Below are positions 1-7,047 of a stretch of 63,202 bases of DNA, one piece after another. The notes below the pieces were generated by a model, which did no database searches, was not told where the DNA came from, and was given only the letters and a program-made list of their open reading frames with translations. The DNA is from Vallitalea maricola (GTDB lineage: Bacteria; Bacillota; Clostridia; Lachnospirales; Vallitaleaceae), in the NCBI RefSeq assembly GCF_036985595.1, contig NZ_BTPU01000015.1, positions 1 through 63,202 on the forward strand, read 5' to 3'. How positions within the stretch are numbered: position 1 is the first letter of the stretch; the number at the start of each line of letters is the position of its first letter. A program made the translations under genes and the position numbers.

Positions 1-1
1 C

Positions 2-1630
2 AATCAAGCCCAAGAAGTAACGAGAACAGTAGTAGTAAAAGACGATGAAGAAGCTCCAGTGATAACTCTAGTGGGAAATGCAACAGAAGAAGTAACCTAC
101 GGAGGAACGTATACAGATGCAGGAGCAACAGCATTAGATAATAGAGATGGAGATATAAGTGAGACCATAGTAGTGACTGTAACTAAAAACGGTGAAAATG
201 TTGGTGAAGTATCTACAAATGAGCCAGGAACATATATCTACCACTACAATGTATCCGATGAAAAAGGCAATCAAGCCCAAGAAGTAACAAGAACAGTAGT
301 AGTAAAAGAAGATGAAGAAGCTCCAGTGATAACTCTAGTAGGAAATGATAATGAAGAAGTAACCTATGGAGGAACGTATGTAGATGCAGGAGCAACAGCA
401 TTAGACAATAGAGATGGAGATATAACAGAAAATATAGTAGTAACTATAACTAAAGACGGTAGCCTTGTAGATGCAATATCTACAGTTGAGCCAGGAACAT
501 ATATCTACCACTACAATGTAACTGATGAAAAAGGTAACGAAGCTAATGAAGTAACAAGAACAGTAGTAGTAAAAGAAGATGAAGAAGCTCCAATAATAAC
601 ATTAGTAGGAAATGAGAGAGTAGAAGTAACTTATGGAGGAACGTATACAGATGCAGGAGCAACTGCTTTAGACAATAAAGATGGAGATATAACAGAGAAT
701 ATAGTGATGACTATAACTAAAGATGGTAACCTTGTAGAAAGAATATCAACAAATGTATCAGGAATATATATCTATCATTACAATGTATCTGATGAGAATG
801 GGAATGAAGCCAACGAGATAACAAGAATGGTAGTAGTTAAGCAAAGACCAAGTTCAGGTGGCGGAGATACCCCTTCAGGCGGAGGTGACAACCCATCAGG
901 AGAAGATAATAATCCTTCAGATGGAGGAGACACAACTGATGATAATGAAGATGGAGACTTAGACGAAGAAATAATAATAGATGAACCTACAACTCCATTA
1001 GGTGCCATAGAATTTTATGATCCTTATATCAAGGGATTTCCAGATGGTTCATTTAAACCTAAAAAAGCTGTTACAAGAGCGGAAGTAGCTGCAATGTTTG
1101 CAAGAATTCTAAAATTAGATACTGAAGAATCAGGAGATTCTAGCTATACTGATGTAACAAATGCTCATTGGGCATACAAGTACATTCAAGCGATAACCAA
1201 GATAGGTTTATTCAAAGGATATGATGATGGAACATTTAAACCAAATCAGGCTATAAAAAGATCTGAAATAGCAGTTGTATTCTCAGCATATTGGGATTAT
1301 GTTGGTGCAGAAGTAAAAGATGACGAAAGTATCTTTACAGATATTTCAGGACATTGGGCACAATCATATATAAATAAATTATATAATGCTGGAGTAGTAA
1401 AAGGCTTTGAAGATAAAACATTTAGACCTGATACCGATACTGCTAGAGAGCAAATAGTAATTATGATCAATAAGATTATAGCTAGACCTAAATTAGATAC
1501 AGTAAATCCTTCGTTTAGTGATGTATCTAATGACCATTGGGCATATGGAGATATTGAAGCTGCATCAGTAAAATTTAACAAAGAAGAAAATAATGAAGAA
1601 GAGAATCAAGATAGTGGAGATCAGCAATAA
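2..1630 (+). CDS. Surface protein with Ig-like (DUF5011-type) repeats and C-terminal SLH domains, 5' partial
   Basis: The reading frame is open from the left edge, so the gene begins upstream of the window. It encodes three complete 89-residue Ig-like repeats, each opening with an EEAP(V/I)ITLVGN motif and containing AGATALDN(R/K)DGDI, as in DUF5011/Cry22-like bacterial Ig folds. A Ser/Gly/Asp-rich linker follows (about 850-990). Then come S-layer homology domains at about 1004-1120, 1141-1300 and 1327-1490, with GFPDGSFKP, GYDDGTFKP and GFEDKTFRP cores, and an incomplete fourth (SDVSNDHWAYGDIEAA). The end is acidic. SLH domains bind pyruvylated secondary cell-wall polymer, so the protein is displayed on a Gram-positive surface. 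What the Ig repeats bind is unknown. A terminator follows. Confidence 0.9.
   Translation, partial: NQAQEVTRTVVVKDDEEAPVITLVGNATEEVTYGGTYTDAGATALDNRDGDISETIVVTVTKNGENVGEVSTNEPGTYIYHYNVSDEKGNQAQEVTRTVVVKEDEEAPVITLVGNDNEEVTYGGTYVDAGATALDNRDGDITENIVVTITKDGSLVDAISTVEPGTYIYHYNVTDEKGNEANEVTRTVVVKEDEEAPIITLVGNERVEVTYGGTYTDAGATALDNKDGDITENIVMTITKDGNLVERISTNVSGIYIYHYNVSDENGNEANEITRMVVVKQRPSSGGGDTPSGGGDNPSGEDNNPSDGGDTTDDNEDGDLDEEIIIDEPTTPLGAIEFYDPYIKGFPDGSFKPKKAVTRAEVAAMFARILKLDTEESGDSSYTDVTNAHWAYKYIQAITKIGLFKGYDDGTFKPNQAIKRSEIAVVFSAYWDYVGAEVKDDESIFTDISGHWAQSYINKLYNAGVVKGFEDKTFRPDTDTAREQIVIMINKIIARPKLDTVNPSFSDVSNDHWAYGDIEAASVKFNKEENNEEENQDSGDQQ
44..844 (+). repeat. Three tandem 267-bp in-frame repeats
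   Basis: Units start at 44, 311 and 578, each exactly 267 bp (89 codons), all opening with GATGAAGAAGCTCCA. Units 1 and 2 are nearly identical over long stretches, and unit 3 is more diverged. The tail of a further unit lies at 2-43, so the array continues upstream. Identity at the DNA level suggests recent duplication or gene conversion. Confidence 0.93.
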
Positions 1631-1677
1631 GACATAATATGAAATAGTAAATGAACAAAAAAATAATCATTTATTTT

Positions 1678-1708
1678 AAGGACTTAGTCAATAGGCTAAG
1701 TCCTTTTG
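1678..1708 (+). terminator. Intrinsic terminator after the SLH gene
   Basis: A perfect 10-bp stem AAGGACTTAG / CTAAGTCCTT with an 8-nt loop is followed by TT, about 47 bp after the stop codon. The A-rich upstream arm could also let it work in reverse. Confidence 0.75.
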
Positions 1709-1778
1709 GCGGTTAAATAAATTATATTATAAGCTTAAACTGGTAGTAAAAGGGGTTTTAAATTATTAGAATAAACAG

Positions 1779-1807
1779 TTGACATACAAGTATTACAGGT
1801 GTAATAT
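1779..1807 (+). promoter_or_regulatory. Promoter of the blaI-blaR1-MBL operon
   Basis: TTGACA (1779-1784), a 17-bp spacer and TAATAT (1802-1807) make a near-consensus vegetative promoter. The first operator overlaps the -10 box and the second lies just past the expected start site near 1814. Confidence 0.85.
1792..1805. promoter_or_regulatory. BlaI/MecI-type operator 1
   Basis: ATTACA-GG-TGTAAT is a perfect inverted repeat carrying the TACA/TGTA half-site core recognised by BlaI/MecI repressors. It overlaps the -10 box, so bound repressor would block RNA polymerase. Confidence 0.82.
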
Positions 1808-1817
1808 ATAACTTGAG

Positions 1818-1841
1818 AAACTATTACATATGTAATAGTTT
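1818..1841. promoter_or_regulatory. BlaI/MecI-type operator 2, 24-bp perfect palindrome
   Basis: A perfect 24-bp palindrome centred on ACATATGT, with TACA/TGTA half-sites like operator 1. It lies between the predicted transcription start and the blaI SD. Two operators over one promoter fit cooperative autorepression by BlaI dimers. Confidence 0.83.
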
Positions 1842-1864
1842 GAGAAAAGAAAGAGGATGATTAT

Positions 1865-2242
1865 ATGGAACAAAATACTCAAATATCAGGTGCAGAATGG
1901 AAAATAATGAATATACTTTGGTCGACTTCACCCCTTACAGCGAATGAAATAATTAATCATTTGGGTAATCATGTCAATTGGAATGATAGAACCATAAGAA
2001 CATTAATAAATAGATTATTGAAAAAGCAAGCAATTTCATTTGATAAAAAGGGCAGAGAATACTTATATTACCCTATTGTTAACGAAGATGAATGTAAAAG
2101 AAAAGAAAACAAAAATTTCTTGAACCGTGTTTATAATGGCACTTTCAGCTTGATGTTTGCAAAATTTTTGGAAGATGAGGCATTTAGTAAGGATGAAATA
2201 AATGATTTGAAAAAGATTCTTAACGAAAAGACGGAAAAATAA
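1865..2242 (+). CDS. blaI: BlaI/MecI-family winged-helix repressor
   Basis: The 125-residue protein matches the family length. Its N-terminal winged helix contains AEWKIMNILW near residue 10 and NDRTIRTLINRL near residue 45, the recognition region of BlaI/MecI, followed by KKQAISFDKKGREYLYYPI (the wing) and a helical dimerisation tail. BlaI represses beta-lactam resistance genes until cleaved after BlaR1 activation. The start has an AAAGAGGATG SD region and sits below two matching palindromic operators. The stop lies 12 bp before blaR1, so the genes are co-transcribed. The DNA-binding assignment is firm; the inducer is inferred from blaR1. Confidence 0.92.
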   Translation: MEQNTQISGAEWKIMNILWSTSPLTANEIINHLGNHVNWNDRTIRTLINRLLKKQAISFDKKGREYLYYPIVNEDECKRKENKNFLNRVYNGTFSLMFAKFLEDEAFSKDEINDLKKILNEKTEK

Positions 2243-2254
2243 GGAGGTTAGATA

Positions 2255-4051
2255 TTGTTTAATTTACATGAGTTGACTATTCAAATATTTCATTCATCAA
2301 TAATAATAAGTATTGTCATCTTGATTATTCTTAGCATAAAAACCATATTTAAAAATAGATTAGGAGCAATGTGGCATTATTCCATATGGTATATACTTAT
2401 ATTAAGGATGGTGTTGATAGAATCTGTTGAAACCAGTTTTAGTTTTTTTAATATATATAATTACTTATTAAATAAGAAAAGCGATATTGCCATTATCACC
2501 AATGATACATTATTAGAACCTCTTGGAAATAGTAATATGCTTAATCAACCAACAAATATTTCAGGTGATTACGCAATATCTATGACACAGAATCAATTGA
2601 CATTCTTATATGATAAAGGGACTATGGTTTGGTTAATAGGTGTTTTACTAATATCAATAATTATAATAAGTTATAATTTATACTTAAATTTTAGATTAAG
2701 ACGTGAATATGAAATTAATGTAGATGAAAATATAAAGATGATTGTGGAAGATTGCAAGCTAAAGATGAAGGTAGATAAAAAAATAGGTATTGCTGAAAGT
2801 AATTTGTTCAAAACACCCATATTGTTAGGTGTTCTTAAACCAATGTTAGTATTCCCAAAAGCTATCTTACAGGATTTAACATCAAAGGAACTGGAATACA
2901 TTATCCTACACGAACTAGCACATTATAAAAGAAAGGATATTATAAAGAATTGGATCTGTGTTATGTTACAGGTTATTCATTGGTTTAATCCATTGGTCAG
3001 CTATGGATTTTATAAAATGCGTCAGGATTGTGAAGTTGCTTGCGATGCATATGTCCTTTCTCATTTGGAATCACATGAATATAAGGATTATGGTAATACA
3101 ATAATTACTATGATTGAAAAAATATCTTTTTCTTCATCCATCCCTGGAATAGTAGGATTTAGTAACAAAAAAACAAATATTAAAACTCGCATTCATAGTA
3201 TTGCAGAATTTAAAAAGGAGAAAAAAACAACAAAAATCAAAAAAGCAATAGTTTTTGTAGTATTAGCATGTATCTTATTAAGCAATAGACAGAATGTAAT
3301 GGGTTACGAAGAGTCAGAATTACCTATAAATATAATAGATGAACACTTAAAAGAATATTTTGATAAATATGATGGGACATTTGTTATGTTAAATGAGAAT
3401 GAAGACAATTATTACATTTATAATTCTTATAAGGCTCAACAGCGTATGGTACCATTGTCCACTTTTAAGATAGTTATTGCTGTAACGGCTCTTGAAGAGG
3501 GTATCATAAAAGACGGAATGTCAGAGTTGATATGGGATGGAACGAAATATCCTTATGATATATGGAACATGAATCATAACTTAAAAACTGGGATGAAATT
3601 TTCTGTTAATTGGTATTTTGAAAAGTTAAGTAGAGATATAGGTAAAGAAATAATGACAGACGTGATTAAGAATATTAATTACGGTAATGAAATTGGTTGG
3701 GGAGGGATAGAAAGTATTATAAATGGTAAATTAGCATTAAAGATTTCACCTATAGAACAAGTCGAATTTCTTAAAAAAACACATAATTACGAAATACCCT
3801 TTAAGAAAGAAAACATAGATACGGTAAAAGAAGTTATAAAATTATCACAAAAAGAGAATAGTGTTTTGGCTGGAAAAACAGGAACATTGATTTCAAATGA
3901 ACATGAAATCAATGGATGGTTTATTGGTTATGTGGAAAAAAATAATAACGTATACTATTTTGCGGTTAACATTGAAGGCGATAGTGATGCAAATGGTGTT
4001 AACGCTCGCAAAATAGCGCTAAAAATATTAAATGATAAAGGGATATACTAA
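2255..4051 (+). CDS. blaR1: BlaR1-type beta-lactam sensor/signal transducer (M56 peptidase plus penicillin-binding domain)
   Basis: The 598-residue length is typical of BlaR1. The N-terminal half has several membrane helices and an M56 zinc-peptidase motif HELAH at residue 219 on the cytosolic loop. The C-terminal extracellular sensor is class D beta-lactamase-like, with the STFK acylation motif (S402, K405), SVN, YGN and KTGT (K541). A beta-lactam acylates S402 and the signal crosses the membrane to trigger BlaI inactivation. The start is TTG, chosen because AAGGAGG lies 7-8 nt upstream and the N-terminus then matches the family. All key residues are present, so the sensor should work. Confidence 0.92.
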   Translation: MFNLHELTIQIFHSSIIISIVILIILSIKTIFKNRLGAMWHYSIWYILILRMVLIESVETSFSFFNIYNYLLNKKSDIAIITNDTLLEPLGNSNMLNQPTNISGDYAISMTQNQLTFLYDKGTMVWLIGVLLISIIIISYNLYLNFRLRREYEINVDENIKMIVEDCKLKMKVDKKIGIAESNLFKTPILLGVLKPMLVFPKAILQDLTSKELEYIILHELAHYKRKDIIKNWICVMLQVIHWFNPLVSYGFYKMRQDCEVACDAYVLSHLESHEYKDYGNTIITMIEKISFSSSIPGIVGFSNKKTNIKTRIHSIAEFKKEKKTTKIKKAIVFVVLACILLSNRQNVMGYEESELPINIIDEHLKEYFDKYDGTFVMLNENEDNYYIYNSYKAQQRMVPLSTFKIVIAVTALEEGIIKDGMSELIWDGTKYPYDIWNMNHNLKTGMKFSVNWYFEKLSRDIGKEIMTDVIKNINYGNEIGWGGIESIINGKLALKISPIEQVEFLKKTHNYEIPFKKENIDTVKEVIKLSQKENSVLAGKTGTLISNEHEINGWFIGYVEKNNNVYYFAVNIEGDSDANGVNARKIALKILNDKGIY

Positions 4052-4073
4052 GAATAATGAGGGAGAATTTTAT

Positions 4074-4928
4074 ATGAAAAAATTTTTTGTATTAGTAATG
4101 ATGATAGTAATAATGGTTACCGCTGGATGCAGTGCTAAAAAGGATGACTATATTTATAAGCTAGATATTGATGATGAAGTTAATATTGATGATAGTTTGA
4201 CCATTAAAGAAATTAAGAAGGGGGTTTTAGTAGTAAATCATAAATTTCCATGGGATGGAAATTCTATGATTATTGAAATGAAAAATGGTGATGTAGCCCT
4301 AATTGATACACCTTATGAAAACGAAGCAACCAGAAAGATTATTGAGTGGGTCCGAGAACGAGCAGGTCAAGAGGTTAAATTTATAGAAATAAATACTGGT
4401 TTCCACTTTGACAATTTAGGTGGAAATAAATATCTTGCTGAACAAGATATTAAGATTATAGGAACATCAAAAACGGTAAATATGGTTAAAGAAAGAGGAG
4501 AAGATGCTAGAAAGCTTTTTTTAGATTGGCTAAAAGATCCTGAATTGAAAAAATATTATGATGTTTACACTAAACTTGAGTATATAGAGCCTACTGAAAT
4601 AGTTAATATAGATATTGATGAGGAAATGGAAATTGTTTTTGGAGATGAAAAATTAGTACTTTATTATCCACAAGAATCCCATTCTCCTGACAACATTGTC
4701 GTTTATTACCCTAGTAAAAAAGTATTGTTTGGTGGTTGTATGGTGAAATCAGCTGAATCAGAAAACTTAGGTAATACAGCAGATGCAAATATTATGGGAT
4801 GGTCAGAAAGCATAAAGAAATTAAAAAGAAAGTATAGTGAAAAAAGTGTTGATGTAATTGTTCCTGGTCATGGTGAAGTAGGCGATTATTCTTTGTTAGA
4901 AAATACTGAGAATCTATTAGAGCAATGA
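4074..4928 (+). CDS. Subclass B1-like metallo-beta-lactamase homologue, predicted lipoprotein, lacking the first zinc-ligand His
   Basis: The 284-residue protein starts at ATG 4074, after GGGAG, which exposes a signal peptide ending in lipobox VTAGC (C19). The rest is a metallo-beta-lactamase fold with strong B1 hallmarks: HSPDNIVVYYP (H203, equivalent to His196), VLFGGCMVKS (C222, equivalent to Cys221), LGNTADANIMGW and VPGHGEVGD (H266, equivalent to His263). The first metal motif reads TGFHFDNLGG, where B1 enzymes have H-x-H-x-D, so the first histidine is Gly109 while H111 and D113 remain. Third gene of the bla operon, hence probably beta-lactam induced. It may be a hydrolase with altered zinc site 1, or a binding protein. 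Confidence 0.85.
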   Translation: MKKFFVLVMMIVIMVTAGCSAKKDDYIYKLDIDDEVNIDDSLTIKEIKKGVLVVNHKFPWDGNSMIIEMKNGDVALIDTPYENEATRKIIEWVRERAGQEVKFIEINTGFHFDNLGGNKYLAEQDIKIIGTSKTVNMVKERGEDARKLFLDWLKDPELKKYYDVYTKLEYIEPTEIVNIDIDEEMEIVFGDEKLVLYYPQESHSPDNIVVYYPSKKVLFGGCMVKSAESENLGNTADANIMGWSESIKKLKRKYSEKSVDVIVPGHGEVGDYSLLENTENLLEQ

Positions 4929-4983
4929 ATCAGATTAACTTAGTGCTATCTATTGTTTATTAGATGTAATATATAAAGAAATA

Positions 4984-5012
4984 TTTACCAAATTAACAAT
5001 ATGTGATATAAT
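4984..5012 (+). promoter_or_regulatory. Promoter for the c-di-GMP leader RNA
   Basis: TTTACC (4984-4989), a 17-bp spacer and an extended -10 (TG-A-TATAAT, 5004-5012). Transcription would start near 5019, just before the first strand of the aptamer 1 outer helix. Confidence 0.75.
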
Positions 5013-5023
5013 ATCAATGAGAG

Positions 5024-5163
5024 GGTAGTCAAAGAGTCGGCAGTATTGACCGTATTATTCTGTAAATCGTAAAGCATATGAAAATATGTGACACAAAGCT
5101 ATAGGGTCTAAGGCTTAATTATAAGCTATGATAGCCAGTTACCAGAGGAAGACTTTGATTACC
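5024..5163 (+). ncRNA. c-di-GMP-I (GEMM-I) riboswitch aptamer 1 of 3
   Basis: The core holds the GEMM-I landmarks: a GNRA-capped P2 (GCATAT-GAAA-ATATG, 5074-5088), ACACAAAGC (5090-5098), TAGGGTCTAAG and, closing P3, ATAGCCAGTTACC (5131-5143). P1 can form from TTCTG (5058-5062) and CAGAG (5143-5147). An outer helix pairs GGTAGTCAAAG (5024-5034) with CTTTGATTACC (5153-5163), which competes with the hairpin at 5149-5181. The class is recognised from motif pattern, not from a covariance search. Confidence 0.83.
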
Positions 5164-5181
5164 TAGTAGTCAAATCTTTTC
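5149..5181 (+). terminator. Candidate conditional terminator downstream of aptamer 1
   Basis: TTTGATT (5154-5160) pairs with AGTCAAA (5168-5174), extended by AAGA/TCTT with one bulged C, and runs into a TCTTTTC tract. An identical AGTCAAA lies at 5027-5033, inside the 5' strand of the aptamer 1 outer helix. The two copies compete for the same TTTGATT, so terminator and aptamer helix are mutually exclusive. Confidence 0.6.
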
Positions 5182-5270
5182 TCGAAGTGGCAAATTCAGT
5201 GAAAGCTGAAGACGCAAAACTAAAGGGCCTAAGTCAAAAATGATATGGCAGCCAGTTACCGAAAGAAGAG
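5176..5270 (+). ncRNA. c-di-GMP-I riboswitch aptamer 2 of 3
   Basis: GGCAAA, a P2 hairpin TTCAG/CTGAA, GACGCAAAAC, GGGCCTAAG, then GGCAGCCAGTTACCG in the conserved GEMM-I order. P1 is CTTTTCT (5176-5182) with AGAAGAG (5264-5270). The same CTTTTCT recurs at 5279-5285 and can pair with AGAAGAG instead, repeating the competing-strand design of aptamer 1. Confidence 0.87.
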
Positions 5271-5287
5271 TTTTATTACTTTTCTTT
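5262..5287 (+). promoter_or_regulatory. Alternative hairpin between aptamers 2 and 3
   Basis: AAAGAAGAG (5262-5270) pairs with CTTTTCTTT (5279-5287) around loop TTTTATTA. It excludes P1 of aptamer 2. Its downstream arm is U-rich but a C-run follows, so it is not a clean terminator. It overlaps the first bases of the aptamer 3 P1 strand (5284-5290), linking the two switches. Confidence 0.5.
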
Positions 5288-5375
5288 CCCACGAATATGG
5301 CAAACCTATCGTGAGGTAGGGACGCAAAACTATAGGGTCTTCATATATGAAGATAGCCAGATGCCGAAGGGAGAG
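5284..5375 (+). ncRNA. c-di-GMP-I riboswitch aptamer 3 of 3, overlapping the SD
   Basis: The clearest of the three: GGCAAA, P2 CCTATC-GTGA-GGTAGG with a GNRA loop, GACGCAAAAC, TATAGGG, P3 TCTTCA-TATA-TGAAGA, and ATAGCCAGATGCCG. P1 pairs CTTTCCC (5284-5290) with GGGAGAG (5369-5375), and that 3' strand contains the SD of the next gene. Ligand-stabilised P1 would therefore hide the ribosome-binding site, suggesting translational control in addition to the upstream switches. Confidence 0.88.
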
Positions 5376-5381
5376 TTACAA

Positions 5382-6167
5382 CTGAAAAAAATAGTATTAA
5401 CTTTTATAGTTGCATTAATTTTTGTAGCATTAGCTGGGACAACCGCTTTTGCTAAGAGTGAAATTATAAAGGTCAATGCTGATAACGGCACAGTAAGTAT
5501 CAATTATGATACTACTAATTATTCTGACTTAAAAGTTGTCGTGAAGAAGGGTTCGGATAAATATATCTATAACCTTAATTCTTCAAATGAAGAGCTACCA
5601 TTACAAATGGGCAATGGTGAGTATACTGTAGGAATATATAAAAGAGCTGATGGTAACAAGTACAAATTGTTAACATCTAGTAAAGTACATAATGATACAA
5701 CTAATAATACAGTATTCTTAGCAAGTGTTCAGAATGTACATTGGACAAGCGATTCAAAAGCAGCTATTCTAGCTAAAGAACTAACTAAAGATGCCAAGAC
5801 TGACAGAGAGAAAATAGAAGTTATATATAATTACATAATCGATAATGTTAAATATGATGATGAAAAAGCAAAGAATGTTAGTAGCAGATATTTACCTTCA
5901 ACTAATGAAACGTTAGCTAGTGAAAAAGGAATATGCTACGATTATGCTTCTCTATTTGCAGTTATGCTTAGAAGCCTTAACATTCCTACAAAGCTTGTTC
6001 ATGGCGATAGTAATTTCACTTCTGTCTATCATGCTTGGAATGAAGTGTTAGTTGATAACAATTGGATAGTTGTAGACACTACCATTGATGCAGCATATAA
6101 ATCAGAAGGTGTAAAAGTTTCTTATGAAAAAGATCCTTCAGATTATAGTGCTAAAAAGGTATTTTAA
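5382..6167 (+). CDS. Secreted transglutaminase-like (papain-fold) protein under c-di-GMP control
   Basis: A signal peptide (KKIVLTFIVALIFVALAG, ending near AFA-K) leads a secreted protein of about 260 residues. An Ig-like segment of about 90 residues precedes a transglutaminase-like core with the Cys-His-Asp triad: C185 (KGICYDYA), H217 (YHAWNEV) and D232 (VVDTTID). The best-placed start is CTG 5382, 8 nt after AAGGGAG and directly before the signal peptide. ATG 5361 is in frame but lies inside the conserved 3' part of aptamer 3 with no SD, so I reject it. The substrate is unknown. Control by c-di-GMP suggests a role in surface attachment, matrix processing or the switch from motility. Confidence 0.82.
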   Translation: MKKIVLTFIVALIFVALAGTTAFAKSEIIKVNADNGTVSINYDTTNYSDLKVVVKKGSDKYIYNLNSSNEELPLQMGNGEYTVGIYKRADGNKYKLLTSSKVHNDTTNNTVFLASVQNVHWTSDSKAAILAKELTKDAKTDREKIEVIYNYIIDNVKYDDEKAKNVSSRYLPSTNETLASEKGICYDYASLFAVMLRSLNIPTKLVHGDSNFTSVYHAWNEVLVDNNWIVVDTTIDAAYKSEGVKVSYEKDPSDYSAKKVF

Positions 6168-6418
6168 TAATGAATAATATTTGATCCCTCTCAAAGTAAT
6201 TTTTGAATTAATTTTATACTTAGAGTTTAAACAAGTATTTTTATATATCTCCATACATCTGATAAATTTCTTTTTTCTATATCATTTTTATAACGTATCA
6301 TAAATTTTATATCTCCTAATAATAATCTAGGATAAATCAAAGATTTTTCAAGTATTGCTTGAAATTATAACCAATTATTAGTACAATATCTTATAGAATG
6401 AAAAATGAGGTGTAAGAC
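6168..6418. other. AT-rich intergenic region with a promoter
   Basis: About 250 bp without a convincing gene. I see one promoter candidate, TTGAAA (6359-6364), 17 bp, TACAAT (6382-6387), upstream of the M50-like gene, and a short inverted repeat TTTCAAG/CTTGAAA at 6346-6364 overlapping its -35 box. Confidence 0.55.
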
Positions 6419-7024
6419 ATGGAAGCAATAAAATTATTAATAGAAATAGTAATTAGTTTTGTCTGTGCAGTAATTGTAGTATGTGTTCATGAATATCCTA
6501 GAATTATTTGTTACAAGTATTTAGTTCATCCATTATATAAGAATGAAACCAAAGTTTCATTTAATCCACTAAAATATATGGATCCATTTGGAATAATTTC
6601 TTTTATGTTTTTAGGGGCTGGATGGCAAAAACCTTTTAGTTTTAATACTGGTAGATTAAGAGATAAGAAAAAAGGTCTTATATCCATAACATTAATTGGT
6701 ATATTATCTAATTTGCTGTTAATGGCAGTTTTAATACCTATTTTTGTTTCAACATTTAGGCAGAATTATTATGTAACTAAGTTTTTATTTATATTGATTC
6801 TATTTAACTTAGCTATAGTTGTTGTGAATTTATTACCTGTACCACCATTTGATATGGTTAAAATAATTCAAGCTCTTAATCCACGTGCATACTTCAAATT
6901 TGTTCAATACGAGAAAGTTATTCAAGCTTTATTCATTTTATTCTTGGCTTCTGGATTTATTAGTACTCTAGTAAATATTATTATAAATAGTATTTTTAGT
7001 ACTATGATAGTTAGCGGGGTATAA
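6419..7024 (+). CDS. M50 site-2-protease-like membrane protein with degenerate zinc motif
   Basis: The 201-residue protein has four or more membrane helices and aligns with YwhC-type M50 proteins: a motif in the first helix, FNPLKYMDPFG after it, and NLLPVPPFD near residue 137. The normal HExxH reads HEYPR (residues 24-28), so the second zinc-binding histidine is arginine. The distal aspartate motif keeps D145 but is followed by Met rather than Gly. It probably cannot cleave peptides as the canonical family does. It starts the scpA-scpB-carboxypeptidase-rluB cluster, the usual place for this gene in Clostridia. The stop is 23 bp from scpA. Confidence 0.82.
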   Translation: MEAIKLLIEIVISFVCAVIVVCVHEYPRIICYKYLVHPLYKNETKVSFNPLKYMDPFGIISFMFLGAGWQKPFSFNTGRLRDKKKGLISITLIGILSNLLLMAVLIPIFVSTFRQNYYVTKFLFILILFNLAIVVVNLLPVPPFDMVKIIQALNPRAYFKFVQYEKVIQALFILFLASGFISTLVNIIINSIFSTMIVSGV

Positions 7025-7047
7025 GAAATAAAGAAAGGGTTTTTTAA

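Noticed and set aside
44..844. Repeats as a CRISPR or satellite array
   Set aside because: The 267-bp units are in-frame protein repeats with no unique spacers.
4032..4073. Upstream in-frame start of the metallo-beta-lactamase
   Set aside because: It overlaps blaR1 and would place 14 polar residues before the lipoprotein signal peptide.
5361..5381. ATG 5361 as start of the transglutaminase gene
   Set aside because: It lies inside the conserved region of aptamer 3, has no SD and adds residues before the signal peptide.
6346..6364. Short inverted repeat as a terminator
   Set aside because: Seven-bp AT-rich stem without a T-run on the plus strand; overlaps a promoter -35 box.
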